Shown here: positions 1-8,273 of the stretch, piece after piece
How the letters are laid out: each line of letters starts with the position of its first letter
Position numbering within the stretch: the first letter of the stretch is position 1
Source: Bacillota bacterium
GTDB taxonomy: Bacteria; Bacillota; Clostridia; Lachnospirales; Lachnospiraceae
DNA length: 64,000 nt
Reading direction: 5' to 3'
NCBI GenBank assembly: GCA_023393095.1
Contig: JAEWMT010000040.1
Location: 1-64,000, forward strand
Made by a program: the position numbers and the translations under genes
Notes under the pieces: generated by a model
Told to the model about the DNA's origin: nothing
The model's database searches: none
What the model saw: the letters and a program-made list of their open reading frames with translations, nothing else

Positions 1-1
1 G

Positions 2-1183
2 TTGAAGGCTGAAGATACATTTCCTGACTTTCTATCGGAGATTAATCCTGAAACAAAATTAATCAACGAGAATTATATCAGATCAATTTCAGAAAATTTG
101 CAGAAACAGATTGGTAGTTTTAGAAAAATTTCAATCCACCGAGGTAAATGGCGTAACAAAGCCTTAGATATGATTTATGATATTTTATATAGGGAAGACA
201 TCATCGGACTACATCATTATATGGATCAGAATGAGATTGATGCTTTTTTTGTGGAACTCATAGAATTTCTTCGTTACGTAAGAGAATTCGCACCAGACTT
301 ATTATTTGCTGATATTGGACAGGCCATAAGAAATTATATCGTTTATGCTGTTTTCAAGAAATTGAACAAGGAAGCTTCCGGCTTTAACCTTGCCGCTTTC
401 GGTTACAGTATGCTCTATCCCTACACAGACAATTACCTGGATAATAAAAGCTTATCTTCTAAAGATAAGAAAGAATATAACCAGATTATTCGAGATAAAA
501 TCAATGGAAATGAAGTTCATCCAAAAAAACTTCACCATAGAAAAACTTGTGAATTACTACAAAATATTGAGGATCTCTACCCAAGAAATCTGGATCAGAC
601 CGTTTATAAGCTGTTACTTATGATGCTGGATGCCCAGGAAAATAGCTTAAGCCAGCAAAATAAGGATTTACCTTTATCCGATCAGGAAAGACTTGAGATA
701 TCCATATATAAGGGTAGTATCTCCGTACTTATGGATCGTTTTTTTGTAAATAAGGATACTACGGAAGAAGATCTCATTTTCTATCTTTCTTTTGGATTTT
801 TTCTGCAGCTTGCCGATGATCTACAGGATATCGGGGAGGATAGCAGGCTCGGCCATAGTAGTCTTTTTACGACCAATTTGCAATGCCGGCAGGAGGAAGC
901 CATCGTTAATAAATTACTGCATTATGTCCATCATATTATGACTGAATACCGATCCGATAATGAAAGCTTGAAGCATTTCCTATTAAGTAACTCCTATCTT
1001 CTTATCTTTACCTCGGTGATAAGGAGTCGGGAATTCTTTTCGCAGGAATACATAGCTACAATAGAAAAATATCTTCCTTTCAACACTTCTATTCTTATGA
1101 ACCTACAGAATAATAATGTTGAAACTATGGATAGAAAGCTTCAGAATAAATATATTAAAATACTGGACGCACTGATTAAATAG
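2..1183 (+). CDS. Class I isoprenoid-synthase-like protein (5' end possibly outside window)
   Basis: Mostly helical protein of at least 393 residues. Two acidic patches are spaced as in class I isoprenoid synthases of the squalene/phytoene type: TDNYLDN near residue 142 and LADDLQDIGED near residue 272. In that fold such patches bind Mg2+ and the substrate diphosphate. No signal peptide or membrane segment is obvious. The reading frame is open from base 2 (a TTG), with no ribosome site visible because the window begins there, so the true start may lie upstream. The neighbour downstream is a separately preceded spore-surface-like gene. Fold assignment is inference from motifs; substrate and product are unknown. 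It could also be a catalytically dead relative, since the first patch is not a canonical DDxxD. Confidence 0.55.
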   Translation: MKAEDTFPDFLSEINPETKLINENYIRSISENLQKQIGSFRKISIHRGKWRNKALDMIYDILYREDIIGLHHYMDQNEIDAFFVELIEFLRYVREFAPDLLFADIGQAIRNYIVYAVFKKLNKEASGFNLAAFGYSMLYPYTDNYLDNKSLSSKDKKEYNQIIRDKINGNEVHPKKLHHRKTCELLQNIEDLYPRNLDQTVYKLLLMMLDAQENSLSQQNKDLPLSDQERLEISIYKGSISVLMDRFFVNKDTTEEDLIFYLSFGFFLQLADDLQDIGEDSRLGHSSLFTTNLQCRQEEAIVNKLLHYVHHIMTEYRSDNESLKHFLLSNSYLLIFTSVIRSREFFSQEYIATIEKYLPFNTSILMNLQNNNVETMDRKLQNKYIKILDALIK

Positions 1184-1334
1184 AGTAACTATGCTTCTCT
1201 CTCGTTCGACACCAAAAATTATTATATTTTATTTTATTATCATATACGCACTTTTTCTACCTTCCTGAATAATATATATTAGGATATGAAATAAGCAAAA
1301 AATATCTTAAATATATATATAAAGGAGTGTTAAT

Positions 1335-2144
1335 ATGACTAATAGAGATCATAATGCAAGTGTTATTAGTTCAGAATCTTTTGCTACAAAATGTGAAAAC
1401 GAATGTGATGCTGCAGTTCTTAAATCAGATACACTTCCAGCAGCTGAAAACTTTTGCTGGTTCGGAGGAGATTTTAAGGTACCAAAGGTATTATCGGAAT
1501 TTATCGTTCAAATAGACTCAGAAGCCAAAATCAGACTCAATGAGCCCACCTATGAAATTAAAAGAGTTGAAAAACAGGTATTCTTAACTCAATGTAGATA
1601 TATTCCTCCGACAGATAAGGTATTTCTCGAAGGCTATATTAGAAAGAATATTGAATATGCTGTAAAAACTTGCACTAACTCCAAAGGATCAGGCATTGGC
1701 GGCACAATCAAAGATACTACCGTTCATGTTCCTTTCAAAGTATATACAAGAGTAGATTTCCATGGAAATAAACCTCAAATTAAGCCAAATGTACCTCCAA
1801 TGGTAGCAAGATACTTTAATGAAAAAAGGATGGGTAAGGACATTAGAGAAGCTGACAGATCCAATATAGAGATCTTTAATGAACCTGTCTTCTGCGAACT
1901 TGAATGGTCTGCAATATTTGATGCAGATATCGACGATAAAGGTTGTCCGATTGACGGCTTCAAAAACGAAGAAGAATTCCAGGAGTTCACTGATAAATCC
2001 GTTTTATTCATCTGCATTAAATTACTTCAAAAACAGCAGATTTGCTTACCTGGTGCTAAAATGCCTCATGAATCAGAAAAAGATACAGATTCCATTGATA
2101 CACAATGGAATTTCCCTATTAACGATTTTCTACACAAGAAGTAA
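1335..2144 (+). CDS. CsxC-like spore surface (exosporium/coat) family protein
   Basis: A 269-residue soluble protein without signal peptide, starting at an ATG behind AAGGAG. Residues about 50-105 (VPKVLSEF..., then a stretch ending FLTQCRYIP) resemble the repeated beta domain of CsxC-type proteins of clostridial exosporia. The N-terminus carries three cysteines in its first 45 residues and another Cys at FCWFGG, a pattern common in cross-linked spore coat proteins. The gene stands alone between the isoprenoid-like gene and the blaI-like operon and is followed by a strong hairpin. Expression would be expected late in the mother cell, but I could not assign a sigma-E or sigma-K promoter. The family call is from remembered resemblance, so moderate confidence. 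Confidence 0.5.
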   Translation: MTNRDHNASVISSESFATKCENECDAAVLKSDTLPAAENFCWFGGDFKVPKVLSEFIVQIDSEAKIRLNEPTYEIKRVEKQVFLTQCRYIPPTDKVFLEGYIRKNIEYAVKTCTNSKGSGIGGTIKDTTVHVPFKVYTRVDFHGNKPQIKPNVPPMVARYFNEKRMGKDIREADRSNIEIFNEPVFCELEWSAIFDADIDDKGCPIDGFKNEEEFQEFTDKSVLFICIKLLQKQQICLPGAKMPHESEKDTDSIDTQWNFPINDFLHKK

Positions 2145-2259
2145 TCATAATTAATCAAAAACTGGCATCTCATGGAATAATCATACTATTTCGATTAGCC
2201 GCAATGTACTTCATTTCTCAATGAAGTTGAAATTATGAAATAATTAAAATAACCTAATA

Positions 2260-2315
2260 TTAAAACCGGTTCCGGTAAACCAATGTGTTATTACCGAAAC
2301 CGGTTTTAAATTTCT
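2260..2315 (+). terminator. Hairpin terminator after the CsxC-like gene
   Basis: Two 19-base arms (2260-2278 and 2291-2309) pair with one mismatch around a 12-base loop and are followed by a T-rich stretch. It separates the CsxC-like gene from the blaI promoter. Confidence 0.7.
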
Positions 2316-2343
2316 TAATAATTACATTTTTTATAAATTTTAG

Positions 2344-2394
2344 TTGACATTTATTATAGACAATTGTATATTATCAATGTAGACAATTGTATAT
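2344..2394 (+). promoter_or_regulatory. blaI-like promoter with two overlapping operator copies
   Basis: A consensus -35 TTGACA (2344-2349) is separated by 17 bases from a -10 TATATT (2367-2372). The octamer palindrome ACAATTGT occurs twice, at 2360-2367 and 2383-2390, each inside a larger near-palindrome (TAGACAATTGTATAT). The first copy covers the spacer and the edge of the -10, the second the probable start site. The two centres are 23 bp apart, about two helical turns. This is the arrangement expected for autorepression by the BlaI-type protein encoded just downstream. Confidence 0.75.
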
Positions 2395-2440
2395 CTTAAA
2401 TTTAATGATTACGAACTCATAAATGATAAGGAGGTGTGAG

Positions 2441-2878
2441 ATGAACCCTACCGGTGCAAATAGTAATAATAACAATGCAAAATCAAACTGTCATCCTCTT
2501 ACGGATGTCACGTCCAAGCTCCCGGAAAGCGAATTTGAGGTTATGTCTGTCATTTGGAAGAATACTCCCCCCGTTACTACTACCCTATTGATGAAACAAT
2601 TGGGTAATGAAAAGGGCTGGAAGCTACAGACATTAGTCACTTTGTTAAACCGGCTTATTGAACGGGGCTTTTTAAGAAGTGAGAAATCCAGGAAAGAACG
2701 AACCTACTATCCATGCATTCGCCATGAGGACTATATCCAGTATGAGACTACTCTGTTTGTGGAACGTTATCATGACAATTCATTGGTTCAACTGGTGAAT
2801 GCTTTTTCTGGCAATAACAAATTAAGTAAAAAAGATATTGAGGAACTTAGTAATTGGCTTAAAAATCAGGAGGATTGA
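2441..2878 (+). CDS. BlaI/MecI/CopY-family transcriptional repressor
   Basis: 145-residue winged-helix repressor. The start at 2441 is chosen because AAGGAGG lies 3-12 bases before it; an upstream in-frame start at 2423 has no such site. Residues about 28-105 form the penicillinase-repressor domain (LPESEFEVMSVIW near its start, TLVTLLNRLIERGFL in the recognition region). Family members bind as dimers to palindromes and are inactivated by cleavage by the partner M56 protease. The gene ends one base before the protease gene, so the two are translationally linked. The 20 N-terminal residues are Asn/Ser rich and not part of the usual domain. The true inducing signal is not known. Confidence 0.88.
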   Translation: MNPTGANSNNNNAKSNCHPLTDVTSKLPESEFEVMSVIWKNTPPVTTTLLMKQLGNEKGWKLQTLVTLLNRLIERGFLRSEKSRKERTYYPCIRHEDYIQYETTLFVERYHDNSLVQLVNAFSGNNKLSKKDIEELSNWLKNQED

Positions 2879-2879
2879 T

Positions 2880-4523
2880 ATGATAAAATTATTCTTTTCC
2901 TATTTTACCAATACCCTTAATTTAAGCCTCTTTGTTCTCCTTTTTCTGCTATTGGAACCAATTTTAAAGAAGCGTTATTCTTCTAAATGTATCTATTCTA
3001 TCTGGGTGGTATTACTATTTGGTTTTTTAATACCTGTACGGTATGAAATTGTACAGCCCATATTTCATTTTGAAGTGCTGGGTATTTCCACAGATAACCA
3101 TGATATCAATTCAACAAATTCATTGTTATATGAAGGCAGTGAAAATACAAATGAAAAAAACTTATCGGAGCAGCCTTCCATAAGCAATAAGAGTTCAAGT
3201 ACCGATACAGCGCCAACTACGAAATCTCATTTTATAAGGCAGTCACCGTCAGTTATATACTCTTTTATTATAAGAAATAAGTATCTGGTGATATGTTTTC
3301 TATGGTTGTTAGGTGCTTTCCTGTTGTTTGCCTTTAACGGGATTTCATTTCTCAGATATAAGAAACGGATAGAAAGATATCTATTACCGGCAGATAAGGT
3401 AATAATGCCCGAAGAAATCAAGCAAAGTATTCAAAAATCCAATCGAAATATAAGGATTTATCAATGCAGTGTAATATCAAGCCCTATGTCCATCGGTATT
3501 CTAAGACCAAGCATTCTACTGCCTGATAGACCATATTCCGAACGGGATTTGTATTATTTATTACAGCATGAGTTAACTCATATACGAAGGATGGATTCCC
3601 TTATCAAATTAATCGTTTTAATTACTCTGTCACTGAACTGGTTTAATCCATTATGTTTTATCCTAGCAAAACATATTGATTATTGGTGTGAAGCTTCCTG
3701 TGATGCGCTTGTTCTGGAAAAGTGTTCTAAATCAGAATGCATGTATTACAGTAAGCTCTTATTAAGCAGTGCAGCCTCGATGACAGAGCAGCACTGCCCT
3801 GCCTTATTCACAAATTTCTATGGAGGTAAAAATAATATGAAGCAAAGACTATATCTAATTCTTAATCTAAGTAAAAAACGTTCCGGGAAACTGATTCTTT
3901 TCTTATTATTAATCATGCTATTAACGATAACTACTATTACATTTGGAAAATCAAATGCACAGGCTTTCGATCAAGATAAAGCATCCGCCAGTACTGATGC
4001 TGAGATTACACCTGAACTGCAGGCGAATAACAAGAACAATATTTCAACTGATCTTTCAGATTCTCAGAGTAATACCGTTAGCAAACAATCAGACTTTGAA
4101 CTTTCCCAGAATAATTCCAAAGCTAATGCTTCCGATATAAAAGCTGATGCAAATTCATCAGGTGAGATAATCGTTTCTTATGCTCTGAATGCTAAAGCAA
4201 ATAATACTCAATATGTCTGGGGAGGAAATGATTTAGAAACCGGTGTTGACTGCAGTGGCTTCGTACAAGCTATCTATAAAAAGGCCGGTTATGATCTTCC
4301 AAGAACGTCAAGGGAACAGTTTAGTGTATGTAAAGAAGTACAATTTGATCAACTTCAATCTGGAGATTTGGTTTTTTATATCTCAGACACTAATATAATT
4401 AATCACGTGGGTATCTATATTGGTGATGGTAAAATTATTCATGCTATAAATAGTAGGGATGATCTTGTTATAAGTGACTTTAATTATCGACCGCCATATC
4501 GCTGTGGTAGAATTATATTCTAA
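2880..4523 (+). CDS. BlaR1-like M56 metallopeptidase fused to a C-terminal NlpC/P60 domain
   Basis: 547 residues from an ATG behind AGGAGG. The N-terminal half is a BlaR1/MecR1-type membrane protease: several membrane helices, a zinc site HELTH at about residue 230 and the third-ligand region WCEASCDALVLE at about 270. A further membrane helix near 355-372 leads to a Ser/Asn-rich extracellular linker of about 65 residues. Instead of the penicillin-binding sensor domain of BlaR1, residues about 440-547 form an NlpC/P60 (C40) domain with Cys in DCSGF (about 458), His in NHVGIYIG (about 509) and a further His near 521. The protein would cleave the BlaI-like repressor in the cytoplasm and bind or cut peptidoglycan stem peptides outside. 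The fused domain as sensor is inference; all catalytic residues of both parts appear present. Confidence 0.85.
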   Translation: MIKLFFSYFTNTLNLSLFVLLFLLLEPILKKRYSSKCIYSIWVVLLFGFLIPVRYEIVQPIFHFEVLGISTDNHDINSTNSLLYEGSENTNEKNLSEQPSISNKSSSTDTAPTTKSHFIRQSPSVIYSFIIRNKYLVICFLWLLGAFLLFAFNGISFLRYKKRIERYLLPADKVIMPEEIKQSIQKSNRNIRIYQCSVISSPMSIGILRPSILLPDRPYSERDLYYLLQHELTHIRRMDSLIKLIVLITLSLNWFNPLCFILAKHIDYWCEASCDALVLEKCSKSECMYYSKLLLSSAASMTEQHCPALFTNFYGGKNNMKQRLYLILNLSKKRSGKLILFLLLIMLLTITTITFGKSNAQAFDQDKASASTDAEITPELQANNKNNISTDLSDSQSNTVSKQSDFELSQNNSKANASDIKADANSSGEIIVSYALNAKANNTQYVWGGNDLETGVDCSGFVQAIYKKAGYDLPRTSREQFSVCKEVQFDQLQSGDLVFYISDTNIINHVGIYIGDGKIIHAINSRDDLVISDFNYRPPYRCGRIIF

Positions 4524-4713
4524 TAAATCATAATTATGAAAACCTTCATAATAAGCTTAAGCAAAGTGAGTGTACATTCGTTGGAAGCCTGTCTATTACT
4601 CACGTACTTCTTAATTATATGTGGTGTAGAGTAAATTAGCATGAGAATGGTATCTTATTGTATCTATCTATAACGTATACTTTCCGGTATGTAAATGTCT
4701 ATCAGCATTATTT

Positions 4714-4745
4714 AAGGGAAGGGGGTCGCAAGACCTCCTTCCCTT
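4714..4745. terminator. Bidirectional hairpin between convergent genes
   Basis: 14-base arms (4714-4727 and 4732-4745) pair with one mismatch around a GCAA tetraloop. The hairpin sits in the 316-base gap between the M56 gene and the oppositely oriented aminotransferase gene. I saw no other feature in that gap. Confidence 0.6.
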
Positions 4746-4839
4746 TGTTAAATATCCTTCAAAATTACTTAAGTATTTACTCTAATTTTATGTAATCCTC
4801 AAATCATATGATATTCTCTGACAGCTGCAGCAATGCAGA

Positions 4840-6012
4840 CTATCGACAGGTCAATATATCACTTTCCTTTACCTGCTGCACTGCCTTACGCAGTACATCC
4901 TCATCCTGTACTAAAGCCATTCGCACATATCCCTCACCGGAAGGTCCGAAAGCACTTCCCGGTGTGACGATAACGCCAGCTTTATCCACCATATCCATAA
5001 CAAATTGTTCGGAGGTTTTATAATGCTGTGGTATTGCTGCCCAGACGAACATGGTTGCATCGGGTTTGTCCATCTGCCATCCAATGGCGTTGAAGCCATC
5101 ACAAAGAATATCCCTGCGTCTTTGATAAGCAAGTTTCGTTTCCTTCACACAGCTTTGGTCTCCTGTAATCGCTGTGATTGCTGCCTTCTGAATTGGTAAG
5201 AACACCCCATAGTCCAGGTTGGATTTTAAGGTTTTCAGGCGGGTTATGACTTCGGCATTACCGACGCAGAAGCCGATTCTAGCGCCAGCCAAAGCATAGG
5301 TCTTTGACAGTGAGTTAAACTCTACACCTACCTCCTTCGCTCCGGGATAGGCAAGAAAGCTTCCGCAGCTTTTATTATCAAATACCAGATCACTGTAGGC
5401 ATTATCATGAAGTACAATAATATTATATTTCTTTGCGAAGGCTATCAGTTCCTGATAGAAACTGGCCGGTGCCATAGCAGTTGTTGGATTATTTGGATAG
5501 GATACGATGATTAATTTTGCCTTCATTGCAATATCCTCCGGGATATCCTGCAGCCTGATCACATAATCATTTTCCTTCTTCTGCGGCATGTAATATAGCT
5601 TAGCACCTACGAGACGCGGACCGTCTGCAAATACCGGATAGCAGGGATCAGGTACCAGTACTAGATCTCCCTCATCTATAATCGTCATTGCAAGATGGGC
5701 AAAACCCTCCTGTGACCCAAACAGAGAACAAATCTCGGTCCCAGGATCCAAATCCACAGCATATCTATTCTTATACCAACTGCTTACTGAATCCAACAAA
5801 TCATTTTTATCATTAATTGCATAGATATAATTATTCCGGTCTGCAGCAGCAGTACATAGAGCTTCTAATATATGTTTCGCCGGAGGTACATTGGGAGTAC
5901 CAACACTCAGATCAATAACCGAACCTCCTTTTTCCAGACGTTTTCTCTTAATTTCAGCCAATCTGGAAAAGATACCTTCTCCGAACTGATCCATCCTTTT
6001 TGAAAAGTTCAT
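4840..6012 (-). CDS. PLP aminotransferase, LL-diaminopimelate aminotransferase-like
   Basis: 390-residue class I/II aminotransferase of fold type I. The PLP lysine lies in SLSKTYALAGARIG (about residue 234), the cofactor Asp/Tyr region in LHDNAYSDLVF, and the substrate-binding arginine near the C-terminus in GYVRMALV. N-terminal DLSVGTPNVPP is like DapL and related enzymes, which transfer an amino group from glutamate to tetrahydrodipicolinate in lysine and cell-wall precursor synthesis. Other aminotransferases in this subgroup act on aspartate, alanine or aromatic amino acids, so the substrate is not certain. It stands alone with its own promoter. RBS AGGAG precedes the ATG. Confidence 0.75.
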   Translation of the reverse strand: MNFSKRMDQFGEGIFSRLAEIKRKRLEKGGSVIDLSVGTPNVPPAKHILEALCTAAADRNNYIYAINDKNDLLDSVSSWYKNRYAVDLDPGTEICSLFGSQEGFAHLAMTIIDEGDLVLVPDPCYPVFADGPRLVGAKLYYMPQKKENDYVIRLQDIPEDIAMKAKLIIVSYPNNPTTAMAPASFYQELIAFAKKYNIIVLHDNAYSDLVFDNKSCGSFLAYPGAKEVGVEFNSLSKTYALAGARIGFCVGNAEVITRLKTLKSNLDYGVFLPIQKAAITAITGDQSCVKETKLAYQRRRDILCDGFNAIGWQMDKPDATMFVWAAIPQHYKTSEQFVMDMVDKAGVIVTPGSAFGPSGEGYVRMALVQDEDVLRKAVQQVKESDILTCR

Positions 6013-6104
6013 AGTAAATCACTCCTAATCTTCTTTCGTTAAGCTACATAATCTGATTATTTATTCAGTTGATGGCTTTTCCCCTTCAATCCATGGTTTA
6101 TAAC

Positions 6105-6132
6105 ATTATAACACTTAATTTTTAAATTCAAA
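6105..6132 (-). promoter_or_regulatory. Putative sigma-A promoter of the aminotransferase gene
   Basis: On the minus strand TTTGAA (6132-6127) and TATAAT (6110-6105) are 16 bases apart, about 95 bases before the start codon. No operator is evident. Confidence 0.45.
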
Positions 6133-6190
6133 GCATTTATATAAAATAATATTTAGTAATTTAACATAATAAAATATCAAAAAGCGAATT

Positions 6191-7051
6191 CTACAATTTT
6201 ATTGCCTTCCATTTTGTAACTAATGAGGACGCAGCTATACTTCCTGCAAGTAAAATAAATATGACTACTAGTGACCATTCAATCGGAATATGAATGTCAA
6301 TAAACGAAACAACTAACTTAATGCCCGTAAAAACAAGTATCAAAGCTACCCCATATTTTACAAATTGAAACTTCTCATGTAGTTTTCCAAGCACAAAATA
6401 CATATTCCTGAGCCCCAGAATAGCAAAAATATTAGAGGTATATACGATAAACGGATCTGTAGATATTGAAAACACAGCCGGGATCGAATCAATTGCAAAT
6501 AAGATATCTGTAAATTCAATCAAAATAACTATGGCAAACAGCGGCGTTGCATATAGAATACCTTTTTTCCTGACAAAGAAATTTACTCCTTCGAGATTAT
6601 CGGTAAGAGGTATTAGCTTACCTAATAGTTTAAGTATCTTACTTTCTTTAAAATTGACACACTCCTTCTTATTACACATCATTCTTAAGCCACTGATGAT
6701 TAGAATAGCTCCAAACACATAAAGTACCCATTCAAACATATTAATAATTGTTACACCGAGTACAATAAAGATCAGCCTTAAAACGATTGCGCCAAGGATA
6801 CCATAGTTTAAAACTCTTTTCTGATGCTCCAGTTTGATTCCAAAGCAAGAGAACACCATAATAAATAAAAACAAATTATCAACACTCAGGCTTTGTTCTA
6901 TGACATATCCTCCAAAATACTCAAGGGCCTTTTCTTTTCCCATGATAAAATAGATTCCTGCATTAAAACATAAGGATAAACTAATCCAGAATGATAACCA
7001 AGCCAACGCTTTTTTTGCTGACAATAAATTTTCCCCCCTTGTATCAATCAC
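6191..7051 (-). CDS. TerC/Alx-family integral membrane protein
   Basis: 286 residues with eight or nine membrane helices. Two family signatures are visible: EQSLSVDNLFLFIMVFSCF (about residues 48-66) and EFTDILFAIDSIPAVF (about 178-193), each with membrane-embedded acidic residues. Family members export Mn2+ or sustain metal loading of secreted proteins; some belong to tellurite-resistance loci, but no ter genes are near. In many bacteria a yybP-ykoY manganese riboswitch precedes such genes. Only about 75 bases separate this start from a repeat element, and I see no riboswitch there. The gene is apparently monocistronic. Family certain, transported ion inferred. Confidence 0.85.
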   Translation of the reverse strand: MIDTRGENLLSAKKALAWLSFWISLSLCFNAGIYFIMGKEKALEYFGGYVIEQSLSVDNLFLFIMVFSCFGIKLEHQKRVLNYGILGAIVLRLIFIVLGVTIINMFEWVLYVFGAILIISGLRMMCNKKECVNFKESKILKLLGKLIPLTDNLEGVNFFVRKKGILYATPLFAIVILIEFTDILFAIDSIPAVFSISTDPFIVYTSNIFAILGLRNMYFVLGKLHEKFQFVKYGVALILVFTGIKLVVSFIDIHIPIEWSLVVIFILLAGSIAASSLVTKWKAIKL

Positions 7052-7125
7052 CGTGATAAGATGAATAATTACTTTTTAAAAAGCAATGGTATTAACAAGG
7101 CTTTCCAGAAGCTATGTGTTTTTTT

Positions 7126-7241
7126 AATATTGGTTCGGGTGTCATAAGTCATCTATCAAGGTAAATCAATGAATATGTGTGCATATGGATACATATTCAT
7201 CTCTTTACATAAATCAGACTTATGATACCCGAACCAATATT
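7126..7241. repeat. MITE-like hairpin repeat, copy 1 (family A)
   Basis: A 116-bp element with 25-bp terminal inverted repeats (7126-7150 and 7217-7241) that differ at one position; the ends read GGTTCGGGTGTCATAAGTC. The interior holds a second palindrome around TGAATATGTGTGCATAT. Related copies lie at 13721-13822 and from 63921 to the window end. The right end abuts the pdaA stop codon, so it may also act as the pdaA terminator. Confidence 0.8.
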
Positions 7242-8051
7242 TTAACCTTGTACTAAATCATCCAGAGTTCCAAAAGTGTAGCCCATCTCTTCCCATTTTG
7301 AAAGCAGTTCATCCAATATCTCTGCATTTGTTTTCGAAGTACTATGAAGGAGAACAATTGCTCCCGGATGAATTCTTCCGAGTAGTTTCTTAAAGGCCTG
7401 TTCTTTTGTGGGTTGTTTATCCTGATACCAATCCACATAAGCCAGGCTCCAGAAGAAGGTCTTATACCCTAGCTCTTTTGCCATAGTTAAATTTTCCTGA
7501 CTAAATTTCCCCTGCGGAGGACGATAATACTTCTTCATCTCCTGACCGGTTACTTCTTTACAGGTTTTCTCTAAACTCTCCAGCTCTTTGCGGAAGGACT
7601 CCACGGAAGAAATATTTGACATATTCGGGTGGGAATAGGTGTGATTAGCAATATTATGTCCTTCCTCCACCATTCGTTTCACCAAATCGGGACATGAGGT
7701 TATATAATTTCCAACCAGAAAAAAGGTGGCACGTACATTGTGTTTTTTTAATGCATCCAGAATTGCTGGGGTACATCCATTTTCATATCCCGCATCAAAG
7801 GTAAGATAGATTATCTTATTCTTTGTATCACCAATATAATAAGCATCATATTTTTTTAGTTCATCCGCTGTGGCTGTCGCAGTCGGCGGTTGCCCTTCCG
7901 TTGAAAATCCCAGCCCCCAGTTCTTACAATCCTCCTTGGCTATATCCTTCTCATAAGCATTAACCAGAACTGCGATACCGCCTCCAAAAAGGTACAATAG
8001 AATAAATGCTAAGGCTGTAATAATGATCTTTCTATACTTTATAAGTTCCAT
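7242..8051 (-). CDS. pdaA: Polysaccharide deacetylase, PdaA-type (spore cortex)
   Basis: 269 residues with an N-terminal membrane anchor (about 9-30) and a CE4 NodB domain (about 75-265). Visible motifs are TFDAGYENG, the metal-binding NHTYSHPNM, YYRPPQGKF and IVLLHSTS near the end. The TFDAGYENG form is typical of PdaA-like enzymes that deacetylate N-acetylmuramic acid, a step towards the muramic delta-lactam of spore cortex. The sspH and CsxC-like genes elsewhere in the window agree with a spore former. Its ribosome site lies inside a 16-bp stem just before the start. The specific PdaA assignment against other CE4 deacetylases is inference. Confidence 0.78.
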   Translation of the reverse strand: MELIKYRKIIITALAFILLYLFGGGIAVLVNAYEKDIAKEDCKNWGLGFSTEGQPPTATATADELKKYDAYYIGDTKNKIIYLTFDAGYENGCTPAILDALKKHNVRATFFLVGNYITSCPDLVKRMVEEGHNIANHTYSHPNMSNISSVESFRKELESLEKTCKEVTGQEMKKYYRPPQGKFSQENLTMAKELGYKTFFWSLAYVDWYQDKQPTKEQAFKKLLGRIHPGAIVLLHSTSKTNAEILDELLSKWEEMGYTFGTLDDLVQG

Positions 8052-8055
8052 AAAA

Positions 8056-8097
8056 AAACTCCATCAAATATTTATTATAATATATTTGATGGAGTTT
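8056..8097 (-). promoter_or_regulatory. Perfect 16-bp stem-loop enclosing the pdaA ribosome site
   Basis: Arms 8082-8097 and 8056-8071 pair perfectly around a 10-base AT loop. Read in the gene direction, the 3' arm carries the GGAG Shine-Dalgarno (8062-8059), followed by seven T and the ATG at 8051. The structure could terminate read-through from the upstream MFS gene and also hide the ribosome site in long transcripts. Confidence 0.65.
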
Positions 8098-8273
8098 CGA
8101 CTCATTCCTTTATAGCATGGTCCTTTTATAATTAATATAATCACTAATTACTGATTTTGGCATCATATACCTCAATTAAAGTATAGTTATGAATATAAAT
8201 TCGATGAAAGCTTATGAAACCAAATTAATATCAATACTGAATGAGAATATCTGAAATAATTGCTTAAACAAGG

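Noticed and set aside
2423..2440. Upstream start for the BlaI-like gene
   Set aside because: AAGGAGG lies between this codon and the ATG at 2441, which marks the latter as the start.
7052..7125. Manganese (yybP-ykoY) riboswitch before terC
   Set aside because: Only about 75 bases separate the start from a repeat, and the conserved riboswitch loops are not recognisable.
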